From JAHIYG01 sp041306075 (GTDB taxonomy: Archaea > Altiarchaeota > Altiarchaeia > IMC4 > SCGC-AAA252-I15): a stretch of 11,637 nucleotides of DNA. Both the position numbers and the translations under genes were made by a program. Positions within the stretch are counted from its first letter, which is position 1. The number at the start of each line of letters is the position of its first letter. Shown piece after piece: positions 5,388 to 11,547 of the stretch. Location: assembly GCA_041306075.1 (NCBI GenBank), contig JBFYKH010000001.1:1-11637 (forward strand), written 5' to 3'. The notes under the pieces are model-generated. The model saw nothing but the letters and a program-made list of their open reading frames with translations. It was not told where the DNA came from and searched no databases.

Positions 5388-6593
5388 TCACGCATATCCG
5401 AGGAAGTAGAGTATGGTGGGCACCATGAGGACGCCCATAAGGTGGGTCCGGCTGACGCCCGACAGTATCGGCAGAAGCCCTACCGCCGTCGACGCCGAGG
5501 CGACTAGGAGCCCGAGGGGGCCGGTGAGGGCAAGGAGGAGCGAAGCGACGAGTACGAGCGTCAGGGTAGAGAGGAGAGTGTAGTCTATCCGGGCCACATG
5601 CCTGGCAGCCAGCATGCCGAGCCTTATCTGGACGGCGGCGGCCGCGAACGTCGCGAGGCAGAACACGCCGATGAAGAGGAGTATCGTTGGCAGGTCGACG
5701 TCTATTATCCGGCTGACGAACACCGCCACGCCGCTCCTCGGATTCCGGATGGTGTACGCCGAGACGAGGGAGTATATCGCGTCGGACGCCGATATGGCGC
5801 TGATGGAGACGAGGAAACCCCTCTGGGAGGAGCCGAACACCCCCGACATGAGTATGCCGACCTGCGAGGGGCTCATCGCCGGCAGGACGCCGACGACCAT
5901 GCCCCCGAGCGCCCCGAGGAAGCCGCCGCCCAGAACCTCCCCGTCCACCTTCACGCGCCCGTAAGGCTCCTGCGGCACCATGCTCCTGCCTTGCGACAGC
6001 GAGTGGATGATGCCGCTTATGCCGAAGAGTCCTGCGAAGACCGGGAAGAGGGCGTGCGTCGCCGAGATGCCGGGCATGTTGAGCGCCAGGAGCCCGAGCG
6101 CCCCCGACAGGGAGAACGCCAACAGGGCGAATGATTTCCCATGGACCCCCTTCTCCCTGGCGATTAGGGCGAATGCCAGAGCCGATATCACGTACACGAC
6201 GGACGGCCGCAGCCAGTGGTAGACCTCCGGCAGGACGAGGAGTGCGGCAGGCAGGAGAGCCACGGAGAACCCGACCCCGAGTATGGAGCCGTAGCAGGTG
6301 AGCTTGACGGCCTCCACCGCGCGGCCCGAGAGCACGAGCTGGTGGGCTGGCAGTACGCTCAGGGCCGTCTCCTCCTCAGGGACCCCGAGGAATATCGACG
6401 GTATGTAGTCGAGGAACGCGTGGGTCACGCTCATGGACACCATGAACACGGAGAACTGGAGCGGGTCGAGCCCGGCGGACGAGTAGACGCCGAGGCCGAG
6501 GAGAGATACCGTGTTCACGTGGAGGCCGGGGGTTAGGCCTGAGGCGACGCCGAAGAAGACGCCGAGGAGGGCGATGAGGAGTATGTCGAGCAC
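5388..6593 (-). CDS. TctA/DUF112-family membrane transporter
   Basis: A 401-residue, very hydrophobic protein with about ten predicted membrane segments. The N-terminal GLTPGLHVNT (19-28) is the signature of the archaeal branch of the TctA-like family (DUF112/COG1784), related to the large membrane subunit of tripartite tricarboxylate transporters. A second related motif, GVLPAMSPSQVG near 235-247, fits the two-fold internal repeat of the family. Archaeal members usually lack TctB and TctC partners, and none are seen here. The substrate cannot be inferred. The start is GTG 6591-6593, supported by a CTTAAAC TATA element 24 bp upstream (6614-6620), i.e. a leaderless mRNA. Confidence 0.85.
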   Translation of the reverse strand: MLDILLIALLGVFFGVASGLTPGLHVNTVSLLGLGVYSSAGLDPLQFSVFMVSMSVTHAFLDYIPSIFLGVPEEETALSVLPAHQLVLSGRAVEAVKLTCYGSILGVGFSVALLPAALLVLPEVYHWLRPSVVYVISALAFALIAREKGVHGKSFALLAFSLSGALGLLALNMPGISATHALFPVFAGLFGISGIIHSLSQGRSMVPQEPYGRVKVDGEVLGGGFLGALGGMVVGVLPAMSPSQVGILMSGVFGSSQRGFLVSISAISASDAIYSLVSAYTIRNPRSGVAVFVSRIIDVDLPTILLFIGVFCLATFAAAAVQIRLGMLAARHVARIDYTLLSTLTLVLVASLLLALTGPLGLLVASASTAVGLLPILSGVSRTHLMGVLMVPTILYFLGYA

Positions 6594-6613
6594 AATCTAG
6601 TCTGAAATGTGCT

Positions 6614-6620
6614 GTTTAAG
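6614..6620 (-). promoter_or_regulatory. TATA box for the TctA-family gene
   Basis: On the minus strand this reads CTTAAAC, about 24 bp upstream of the GTG start. It lies in the 85-bp gap after rps2, so the transporter has its own promoter separate from the ribosomal operon. Confidence 0.45.
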
Positions 6621-6678
6621 AGCCGGAGTAGTCCCGGGGAGTATTACCGTCGACTATTTCGGCTAAGCTGGCGCCGAC

Positions 6679-7377
6679 CTATTTTCTGCCTGGGCCGCGT
6701 CTCCTGTTCTTCTGCCTCTTCAGCTTCGCGCGCTCCTGCAAGAGTATCAGGTACGGCTGCGGCTCCGCCTTGCTGATGAAGTCCTCGACTGTCTTCTCGA
6801 AGGTCTCCACGCCGCGTATCCTCAGGACCTCGCGGGCCAGAATCCAGTACACCAGGGCGAGCGAGTTCTTGCCCTTGTTGTTGCTCGGAATCACGAAGTC
6901 TATGTCCTTGACGCGGGTGTTGGTGTCGCAGATGGCCAGGACCGTGAGGCCCGCCTCCTTAGCCTCCTTTATGGCCTGGTGGTCGGACGTCGGGTCCGTA
7001 ATTACCAGGAGCTTCGGCTCCGCGTAGGTCTCGATGTTCGGGTTCGTCAGGGTCCCGGAAACGAAGCGCTCGTCGAAGAACTTGAACCCGAGGGCCTGCG
7101 AGAACCTCTTCATCGGGGTCCTGCCGTACACCCGGTTGGAGACGACGAGAACCTCCTCCGGATTGTAGTGGGATATGAACTTGGCGGCGAGCCTGAGGCG
7201 CTCGTCAATCTTCTGGACGTCGAACACGCAGAGCTTGTCCGGCCTAATCTTGTATATGAAAGGCCGCATGTCGGCGCTCTTGTACTTCAACCCCACGTGC
7301 ACGCCGTTGGACAGGTAGTCGTCCAGCGAAACCAGCAGCTTCTCGTCGCCCGCCTGACTCTGATCTTCCTCGTTCAT
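6679..7377 (-). CDS. rps2: 30S ribosomal protein S2
   Basis: Archaeal/eukaryotic-type uS2, 232 residues, within the family's 200-240 range. Recognised by SNGVHVGLKYKSADMRPFIY (24-43), the FDVQKIDERL block, VVSNRVYGRTPMKRF and the TDPTSDHQAIKEA core, followed by IPSNNKGKNSLALVYW. The C-terminus is strongly basic (KRQKNRRRGPGRK). The N-terminal 14 residues are acidic and variable. The ATG (7375-7377) overlaps the rpoK stop codon as ATGA, so translation is probably coupled. It is the last gene of the operon. In many archaea enolase lies between rpoK and rps2; it is missing here. Confidence 0.96.
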   Translation of the reverse strand: MNEEDQSQAGDEKLLVSLDDYLSNGVHVGLKYKSADMRPFIYKIRPDKLCVFDVQKIDERLRLAAKFISHYNPEEVLVVSNRVYGRTPMKRFSQALGFKFFDERFVSGTLTNPNIETYAEPKLLVITDPTSDHQAIKEAKEAGLTVLAICDTNTRVKDIDFVIPSNNKGKNSLALVYWILAREVLRIRGVETFEKTVEDFISKAEPQPYLILLQERAKLKRQKNRRRGPGRK

Positions 7378-7541
7378 TTTCTCTTCACTGTTATGGGTAT
7401 GACGTCCTTCCTGTACTCGAGCTTCGCGATTTCAAGGGCTGGTATGTCGTCCTTGACCGTGAACAGCGGAGGCGCCCCCATCTTTATCTGAAGGGCCCTC
7501 GCGCCGATTATCCTCGCCTTCTCGAAGCGCTCGTATTCCAT
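7374..7541 (-). CDS. rpoK: DNA-directed RNA polymerase subunit K (RpoK/Rpb6/omega)
   Basis: A 55-residue RpoK. The signature FEKARIIGARALQIKMGAPP (6-25) is the conserved helical core that clamps the largest subunit. DIPALEIAKLEYRKDVIPI follows and ends in the basic TVKRK. The frame is open upstream into rpoN, but homology begins at MEYERF, so the ATG at 7539-7541 is chosen, 2 nt after the rpoN stop. Family members are 55-95 residues; this one is at the short end and lacks an acidic N-terminal tail. It overlaps rps2 by ATGA. Confidence 0.95.
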   Translation of the reverse strand: MEYERFEKARIIGARALQIKMGAPPLFTVKDDIPALEIAKLEYRKDVIPITVKRK

Positions 7542-7543
7542 CC

Positions 7544-7741
7544 TCAAAACCTCTTGTGCTTCATCACGTCGTCGAGCACGTCGACATGGGATATGAACAT
7601 CCTCCTGCAGCAGTACCTCTTCTGCCCCAGGGCGTCCAATACCTTGGCCGCGTCCTCGCCCTTCCCGGTCCTCTCCGCGTACTCCTCCCAATCCTGAGCC
7701 ACCGGTTTGCCGCAGCTGAAGCATCTGACTGGCATCAACAT
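7544..7741 (-). CDS. rpoN: DNA-directed RNA polymerase subunit N (RpoN/Rpb10)
   Basis: A 65-residue RpoN, the zinc-binding subunit that anchors the D/L heterodimer assembly platform. MPVRCFSCGKPV carries C7 and C10, and RYCCRRM carries C44 and C45, completing the typical zinc site of this family. The ATG at 7739-7741 is preceded by GGTGAT; an internal ATG two codons later is a possible alternative start and would give the more usual MPVRCF N-terminus. It is 4 nt after rps9 and 2 nt before rpoK. Confidence 0.96.
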   Translation of the reverse strand: MLMPVRCFSCGKPVAQDWEEYAERTGKGEDAAKVLDALGQKRYCCRRMFISHVDVLDDVMKHKRF

Positions 7742-7745
7742 GTAA

Positions 7746-8156
7746 TCACCTGTACGACTTCTGCCTCATGTGCCTGGGGCCCTTGCTGGACTGGCTCGGC
7801 TTGTGAACCTCGGTCTGCCTGTGGTCCCCCGCTATGAGAGTCCTGTCGTATTTGACGAATGTCTCCCTGACCTGGTCGCTGCCCGTGTACTCGACTAGCG
7901 TGCGCGCCAGGGCGCACTCTATCGCCTCGGCCTGCCCCATGACGCCGCCCCCGTGAACCTGGACGTCGATGTCCACCTTCCCGAAGTCGACCTGGTCTGA
8001 CACGATTACCATGACCTGCCTTATACGCTCCCTCGCCAGACGGGGCGTGTAGTTCTCGAACAGCATCGAGTTGATGCGGAATATGCCCTTCCCAAGCCTT
8101 ACCGTCGCCCTTGCCGTCGCCTCCTTCCTCTTCCCGGACACGTGAGCCTGCTCCAT
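7746..8156 (-). CDS. rps9: 30S ribosomal protein S9
   Basis: uS9, 136 residues. SGKRKEATARATVRLGKG near the N-terminus, VHGGGVMGQAEAIECALARTL in the middle and the C-terminal tail ending in RHMRQKSYR (reaching the P-site tRNA in ribosomes) are diagnostic. The start is chosen at ATG 8154-8156, which overlaps the rpl13 stop as TGATG and has GGAGGT (8165-8170) 8 nt upstream. A GTG one codon earlier (8157-8159) is a possible alternative. Confidence 0.95.
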   Translation of the reverse strand: MEQAHVSGKRKEATARATVRLGKGIFRINSMLFENYTPRLARERIRQVMVIVSDQVDFGKVDIDVQVHGGGVMGQAEAIECALARTLVEYTGSDQVRETFVKYDRTLIAGDHRQTEVHKPSQSSKGPRHMRQKSYR

Positions 8157-8587
8157 CACCAGCTACCTCCAATGAACTTGCATATCTCGGCGACCGTAAC
8201 CTTCCTCCTCAGCTTCTTCGGAGGCTCGGACTTAGCTGGCATTGTAAGGGCCATTTCCTTCATTATGACCTCGGGCACGCCAATGTAGGCCCTGACGCGC
8301 TTGTACGCCTCCCTGCCACGCGTCCTCTTCCACGGCAGCATGCCGCGGACGGCCCGCCTGACATACAGGTCGGGCCTCTTCGCATGGTAGGGGCCCTTGT
8401 TGAAGTTGCCCTTGTTCTTTATCGTCAGCTTATGAAGATTCTGGGCGAACACGGCCTTCATGCTCCCCGAAACGTAAGCCTTGTCTGCGTTCACGATGAC
8501 GACGTCCTCCCCGAGGAGCGCCTTCTTAGCAGCCGCTGAAGCAATCCTGCCCAAAACCTGCCTTTCGGCGTCTATGACATGTGCCAC
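8156..8587 (-). CDS. rpl13: 50S ribosomal protein L13
   Basis: Archaeal uL13, 143 residues, normal length. Visible signatures are LGRIASAAAKKALLGEDVVIVNADKA at the N-terminus (start of the fold) and PYHAKRPDLYVRRAVRGMLPWKRTRGREA, the RNA-binding core. The start is GTG 8585-8587, only 1 nt after the rpl18e TAA stop, with AHVIDAE immediately following as in family members. The 3' end overlaps rps9 by 1 nt (TGATG). Confidence 0.96.
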   Translation of the reverse strand: MAHVIDAERQVLGRIASAAAKKALLGEDVVIVNADKAYVSGSMKAVFAQNLHKLTIKNKGNFNKGPYHAKRPDLYVRRAVRGMLPWKRTRGREAYKRVRAYIGVPEVIMKEMALTMPAKSEPPKKLRRKVTVAEICKFIGGSW

Positions 8588-8588
8588 T

Positions 8589-8948
8589 TTAACCTATCAA
8601 CTTTATCTTGCTGCCCTTAGGGTTCTTCTTCACGAGCTCCGCGATGCTCATCGCCTGCCCTCCCGCAGCCTTAATCTTCCTCGCCGCGCCCTCCGTGAAC
8701 CTGTAGGCCGCGACGTCCACCTTGTGGCCTAGGGTGCCTTCCCCGAGCACCTTGCCGGGCACGACTATGACGTCCCCTTCGCCGGTGTTCCGCTCGATGC
8801 TGTGGACGTTCACCTCGCGCCTGTTCCGCCTGACCTTGGACAGCTCGGACGCGACGGCGGACCACAGCCCGGCCTCAGCCGAGGCTGACTCCAGCCGCCT
8901 TATCAGCTCCAGCCTTCCTGGATCCCTGTATTCTATTGACCGCACCAT
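8589..8948 (-). CDS. rpl18e: 50S ribosomal protein L18e
   Basis: eL18 (L18e), 119 residues. Recognised by LIRRLESASAEAGLWSAVA, the VNVHSIERNTGEGDVIVVPGKVLGEG core and the C-terminal AMSIAELVKKNPKGSKIKLIG. The frame is open from a GTG at 8963, only 6 nt from the tRNA-Leu 3' end. ATG 8948 is preferred because it has GGAAG about 10 nt upstream and gives the normal family N-terminus (M-V-R-x5-D-P-G-R-L-E-L-I). Translation from it therefore works after RNase Z removes the upstream tRNA. Confidence 0.93.
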   Translation of the reverse strand: MVRSIEYRDPGRLELIRRLESASAEAGLWSAVASELSKVRRNRREVNVHSIERNTGEGDVIVVPGKVLGEGTLGHKVDVAAYRFTEGAARKIKAAGGQAMSIAELVKKNPKGSKIKLIG

Positions 8949-8969
8949 TTTCGCGTCTTCCACTACTTA

Positions 8970-9098
8970 TGCGGGGGACGAGCTTCGAACTCGCGCAGGC
9001 CTTGCCACACGGCCCTCAACCGTGCCCCTCTGGCCCATAACGTCCCGCCGACTATTGGGGGCAGACGGTTATGTTTGACCGGACTCGGGCACCCCCGC
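8970..9098 (-). tRNA. tRNA-Leu(GAG) with a D-arm intron
   Basis: Type II tRNA read on the minus strand. Acceptor GCGGGGG pairs with CCCCCGC; discriminator A; CCA is not encoded. D stem CCC/GGG; anticodon stem CACGG/CCGTG with loop TTGAGGG, anticodon GAG (Leu, CUC/CUU). A 13-nt variable arm (GGC-AAG-GCC core) and T arm GCGAG-TTCGAAG-CTCGT follow. Mature length is 84 nt after removal of a 45-nt intron. It lies 8 nt after the rpoD stop and 22 nt before the chosen rpl18e start, so it is probably excised from the polycistronic mRNA. tRNA-Leu upstream of rpl18e is a known archaeal arrangement. I see no clear promoter of its own. Confidence 0.93.
9030..9074 (-). other. tRNA intron in the D arm (position 21/22) with bulge-helix-bulge
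   Basis: A 45-nt intron lies between A21 and A22 of tRNA-Leu. The central helix is GGTC (exon 1) with GGCC (intron 3' end). It is flanked by 3-nt bulges AAA and AGA, cut as AA^A and AG^A. The intron helix is CATAAC/GTTATG, extended by GTC/GAC with a C bulge. Joining gives GGTCAAAGGGG, the normal Leu D loop. This is the canonical motif for the archaeal splicing endonuclease at a non-canonical site. Confidence 0.88.
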
Positions 9099-9106
9099 GT
9101 ACTTGT

Positions 9107-9715
9107 TCAAACCTTTTCCTGTAGCTGGCTTATCCTAGCCTCAACCACCTCGAAAGCCGACTTGACGAGCTCCTCGACCGGGAGCTGCCCGAAGGACTCC
9201 ACCGTGACGTGGAACGAACCGTCGTCCTTCATCTCGTATGACGCCAGGCCACCCTGCCATTTTATGTGCTCCCTGCCGGTTCCGATGACCGCCTCCGCCT
9301 CTAGCTTCACCCGCTGGTCAGCCAGGAGCTTGACTATCGGGATTTTCATGTGGACCGGTTTCACGTTCTCGTCGACAGGCTTCATGTCCCCGGAGTGGAC
9401 CGTCGCCGGCCCCGTCACGTCTATCGTCAGCTTGCACGAGCACCTGCCGCAGCCCTCGCCCTTGCAGTTGCACTCCGAAGGTGAGACGTAAGTCTTGAGG
9501 TCGGTCGTCAACGGGACGAGGCCGAGCCTGTGAGACAGGAGCTCGTCATTGAGTATCGATGAGTTGTCGTACAGGATGACCTTCTCCACAGCCATGGAAG
9601 GGACGCCCGCTATTACGGTCCTCCTGAACATGTTCATCATCTTCACGTCCGCGCCGGACACGTCGAACACGACGGACAATCCGCCGACCCGCTCGAAATT
9701 GGAGACTTTTATCAT
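9107..9715 (-). CDS. rpoD: DNA-directed RNA polymerase subunit D (RpoD/Rpb3)
   Basis: Archaeal RpoD, 202 residues, forms the assembly platform with subunits L, N and P. The N-terminal dimerisation domain carries NMFRRTVIAGVPSMAVEKV (28-46) and ILNDELLSHRLGLVPL (54-69). A cysteine cluster C82-x-C-x4-C-x2-C-x-C (82-93) corresponds to the zinc-binding loop of eukaryotic Rpb3. The length and lack of further cysteines show that the ferredoxin-like iron-sulfur domain D3 of some archaeal homologues (about 260 aa) is absent. ATG 9713-9715 overlaps the rps11 stop as ATGA. The stop is 8 nt before tRNA-Leu. Confidence 0.95.
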   Translation of the reverse strand: MIKVSNFERVGGLSVVFDVSGADVKMMNMFRRTVIAGVPSMAVEKVILYDNSSILNDELLSHRLGLVPLTTDLKTYVSPSECNCKGEGCGRCSCKLTIDVTGPATVHSGDMKPVDENVKPVHMKIPIVKLLADQRVKLEAEAVIGTGREHIKWQGGLASYEMKDDGSFHVTVESFGQLPVEELVKSAFEVVEARISQLQEKV

Positions 9716-10278
9716 ACCCTCCTACCCCTCTTCCCGCCCGCTGGCCTGCAGCCGTCATGCGGCACGGGCGTGACATCCTCTATCCGGCCTATCTTGACTC
9801 CAGAGCGCGAAAGCGCCCTGATGGCGGCCTGAGCCCCCTTACCCGGATACCTGGGGCCGTTATGCCCGCCGGGAGCCCTCACGCGTATGTGGACGCCCAT
9901 GTAGCCTTTCTCCCTGAGGGCCTCGGAGACCGCGTTCGCAGCCTGCATGGCCGCGTACGGGGACCCCTCCTCCCTGTCGGATTTGACTATCATGCCGCCT
10001 GATTTTATCGTGAGCGTCTCGGCGCCGGTTATGTCGGTGGCGTGCAGTATGGTGTCGTTCTTCGACGAGTAAAGGTGCAGTATCCCCCACATGCCTTGGC
10101 TCTTGAGTTTAGCCTTCTCCTCGGATTTAGGGGCTTCCTGAGCCTTCGCTGCATCAGCCTTAGGCTCCTCCGCGGTCTTAGGGGCCTCCTGAGCCTTCAC
10201 TGCATCAGCCTTAGGCTCCTCAGCCTTTACCTCGGCCTTAGGCTCCTCAGCCTGCTTCTTTGACTTCTTTTCCGACAC
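9712..10278 (-). CDS. rps11: 30S ribosomal protein S11 with repetitive N-terminal extension
   Basis: The C-terminal 126 residues are a normal uS11: WGILHLYSSKNDTILHATD, GAETLTIKSGGM, SPYAAMQAA, the RVRAPGGHNGPR block and the basic C-terminus with PHDGCRP. Upstream, about 60 residues form an Ala/Glu/Lys/Pro-rich extension. It contains two 17-residue tandem repeats beginning EEPKADA (residues 20-36 and 37-53) plus a partial one (11-19). Archaeal S11 is usually about 130 residues. The open frame starts at GTG 10276-10278 and overlaps the end of rps4 by 32 nt. GTG 10200 or ATG 10092 (residue 63) are alternative starts; the latter would give a conventional but slightly short S11. The in-frame 51-bp repeat argues that the extension is translated. 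Confidence 0.9.
   Translation of the reverse strand: MSEKKSKKQAEEPKAEVKAEEPKADAVKAQEAPKTAEEPKADAAKAQEAPKSEEKAKLKSQGMWGILHLYSSKNDTILHATDITGAETLTIKSGGMIVKSDREEGSPYAAMQAANAVSEALREKGYMGVHIRVRAPGGHNGPRYPGKGAQAAIRALSRSGVKIGRIEDVTPVPHDGCRPAGGKRGRRV
10120..10221 (-). repeat. 51-bp tandem duplication within rps11
   Basis: Two adjacent 51-bp units, 10171-10221 and 10120-10170, differ at 5 of 51 positions by hand comparison. Each encodes 17 residues starting EEPKADA. Unit length is a multiple of three, so the reading frame is kept. A shorter related piece lies upstream in the gene. Confidence 0.85.
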
Positions 10279-10762
10279 CTTCCTTCACCTTCGCAATCTC
10301 ATCCGCAAGCCGCACCGTCCCCTCCTCACGGGCTAAGACGATATAGCTTGGGATGGTAATCTTGTGGGTTCCGACCCATATGTGCTTGTGCGCTATGTAC
10401 TGCCTGGCCTCCTTGGGCGTCTTGGCTATGCCGAGCCTCAGGACGACAGACTGGAGCCGCCTGTCCAGGAGCGCGGTCGCGTCCAAAGCCAGTATGTCGT
10501 CTATCGACTTGACCGGGATGCCCCAGACGTTGAGCTTGGCTATGAGGTCCGACTTGTCCTTCTCCGCCTTCTCGCCCGAAGCCGCAAGGAGCAGCTTCGC
10601 CTGGTCCCTGATTCTCGCAAGCCTGGCCCTTATCTTCCAGACCTCCTTCTTGTTCTTTAGGCCGTATTTGACGCAGAGCTCCTTCTCCTCGGTTATCCTC
10701 TCGAGCCTCCACGGGTGCGTCGGCCGCGAATACTTCCTCCTCTGCTTCCTGGGTGTTCCCAT
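10247..10762 (-). CDS. rps4: 30S ribosomal protein S4
   Basis: Archaeal uS4, 171 residues, normal size. MGTPRKQRRKYSRPTHPW at the N-terminus and the S4 RNA-binding domain (about 100-135: LDRRLQSVVLRLGIAKTPKEARQYI then HKHIWVG) are diagnostic. The ATG at 10760-10762 is 2 nt after the rps13 stop. The C-terminal tail (KVKEGVGKEVKEAG) is encoded by DNA that overlaps the first 32 nt of the extended rps11 frame. Archaeal S4 often binds rRNA early in assembly and can act as a translational regulator; no such site is evident here. Confidence 0.96.
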   Translation of the reverse strand: MGTPRKQRRKYSRPTHPWRLERITEEKELCVKYGLKNKKEVWKIRARLARIRDQAKLLLAASGEKAEKDKSDLIAKLNVWGIPVKSIDDILALDATALLDRRLQSVVLRLGIAKTPKEARQYIAHKHIWVGTHKITIPSYIVLAREEGTVRLADEIAKVKEGVGKEVKEAG

Positions 10763-10764
10763 CG

Positions 10765-11358
10765 TTACTTACCTTTGTTGTCGGCCGCCTTCGAAGCCGC
10801 CTGGGCCTGGACGACCTTCTTCCGGCTGACCCCGAGGGTGCCGCCGGTCCTGAATGACGACCTGGTCCTCTGGCCCCTCACAGGCTGGCCTAGGCTGTGC
10901 CTTATGCCCCTGTAGGTCTTGATCTTCTTCTCCCTGTTGATGTCCTCCCTGCGCGAGACGTCGAGGTCGGCGCCTATCTTGTGGAAGTCTACGCCGGTCG
11001 CGAAGTCCCGCCTCCTGTTCAGCATCCACGGGGGAAGAAGCGTGTTGATGTTCTCTAGCGTCTTCTCTATCTCCGCTATGTCGGCCTCCTTCAGGTCGCC
11101 GATACGGACCTTGCGGCCGTAGCCGAGGTGCTTGAGCATGGTTTCGGCCACACGGGGGCCGATACCGTTAATCTTCATGAGAGCCTTGGGGACGGAGAGT
11201 TTGCCGTCGACTACGACCCCCGCGACCCGGACGAGGTGCACGAAGTCCTTGTCTTCGACGACCGCCTTGGTCTGCGCCTGGGGCCTGTGGTCCTTGCCCT
11301 CCTTCTTCTCGGGCTTCTTTTTCTTCTTCCCCTTCTCTTCCTCCATCATCAAAGGCAT
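10765..11358 (-). CDS. rps13: 30S ribosomal protein S13 with Lys/Glu-rich N-terminal extension
   Basis: uS13, 197 residues from the chosen start. The conserved part begins near KDFVHLVRVAG (about residue 38) and includes LMKINGIGPRVAETML (helix-hairpin-helix) and the C-terminal KTYRGIRHSLGQPVRGQRTRSSFRTGGT. About 35 residues precede it, with a run of lysines (EEEKGKKKKKPEKK); archaeal S13 proteins are usually around 150-165 residues without this. The open frame reaches into tRNA-Ser, so the start must lie downstream of 11409. ATG 11356-11358 is the first available; ATGs at 11349 and 11346 are alternatives. No clear Shine-Dalgarno is seen. A hairpin GCGGC-TAA-GCCGC (11369-11381) lies between the tRNA and this gene. 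Confidence 0.92.
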   Translation of the reverse strand: MPLMMEEEKGKKKKKPEKKEGKDHRPQAQTKAVVEDKDFVHLVRVAGVVVDGKLSVPKALMKINGIGPRVAETMLKHLGYGRKVRIGDLKEADIAEIEKTLENINTLLPPWMLNRRRDFATGVDFHKIGADLDVSRREDINREKKIKTYRGIRHSLGQPVRGQRTRSSFRTGGTLGVSRKKVVQAQAASKAADNKGK

Positions 11359-11408
11359 TTTAGTGTGAGCGGCTAAGCCGCCTAGTGTCCGCCCCAGCGT
11401 TTTCCTCT

Positions 11409-11517
11409 CGCCGAGGTTGAGATTTGAACTCAAGCATCCCGTGGGGGATACGGGCTAACTCGTCCTTATAAGGCGATTTCAAGGCCCGCGCGTTAAACCG
11501 GACTCTGCCACCTCGGC
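11409..11517 (-). tRNA. tRNA-Ser(UGA) with an anticodon-loop intron
   Basis: Type II tRNA. Acceptor GCCGAGG/CCTCGGC with discriminator G (archaeal Ser identity); no encoded CCA. Anticodon stem CGGGC/GCCCG; mature loop CTTGAAA, anticodon TGA (Ser, UCA). A long variable arm has a 5-bp stem ATCCC/GGGAT, and the T arm is TTGAG-TTCAAAT-CTCAA. Mature length is 88 nt after removal of 21 nt. It is the first gene of the ribosomal operon; a strong TATA lies about 25 bp upstream and no separate promoter is evident before rps13, so cotranscription is likely. Confidence 0.93.
11457..11477 (-). other. tRNA-Ser intron at canonical position 37/38
   Basis: A 21-nt intron. The bulge-helix-bulge has central helix CTTG (positions 32-35) with CGAG (intron), one pair being U-G. 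The bulges are AA^A and TT^A. The small intron body includes the palindrome CCTTATAAGG. Splicing restores the loop CTTGAAA. Confidence 0.85.
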
Positions 11518-11536
11518 ATATATACCACGCCTGGGG

Positions 11537-11547
11537 GGTATATATAC
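11537..11547 (-). promoter_or_regulatory. TATA box of tRNA-Ser and the ribosomal operon
   Basis: The near-palindromic GGTATATATAC has its centre about 25 bp upstream of the tRNA-Ser 5' end, the best TATA match in the window. It is the right arm of a perfect 9-bp inverted repeat with ATATATACC at 11518-11526 (10-nt spacer), so a second TATA faces the other way and might drive a rightward transcript. Confidence 0.65.

Noticed and set aside
7374..7724. RpoK with a 61-residue N-terminal extension
   Set aside because: The upstream part is the +1 frame of rpoN. Homology to RpoK starts at MEYERF right after the rpoN stop.
8970..9056. tRNA-Leu appearing to have a corrupt 5' half (pseudogene or split tRNA)
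   Set aside because: A perfectly pairing acceptor 5' strand and D arm lie further upstream (9075-9098). A bulge-helix-bulge intron at 9030-9074 explains the odd sequence, so the gene is intact.
11359..11433. rps13 start inside tRNA-Ser
   Set aside because: The open frame runs into the tRNA 3' end, which is removed by processing, and the residues there show no S13 similarity. The first ATG after the tRNA is used.
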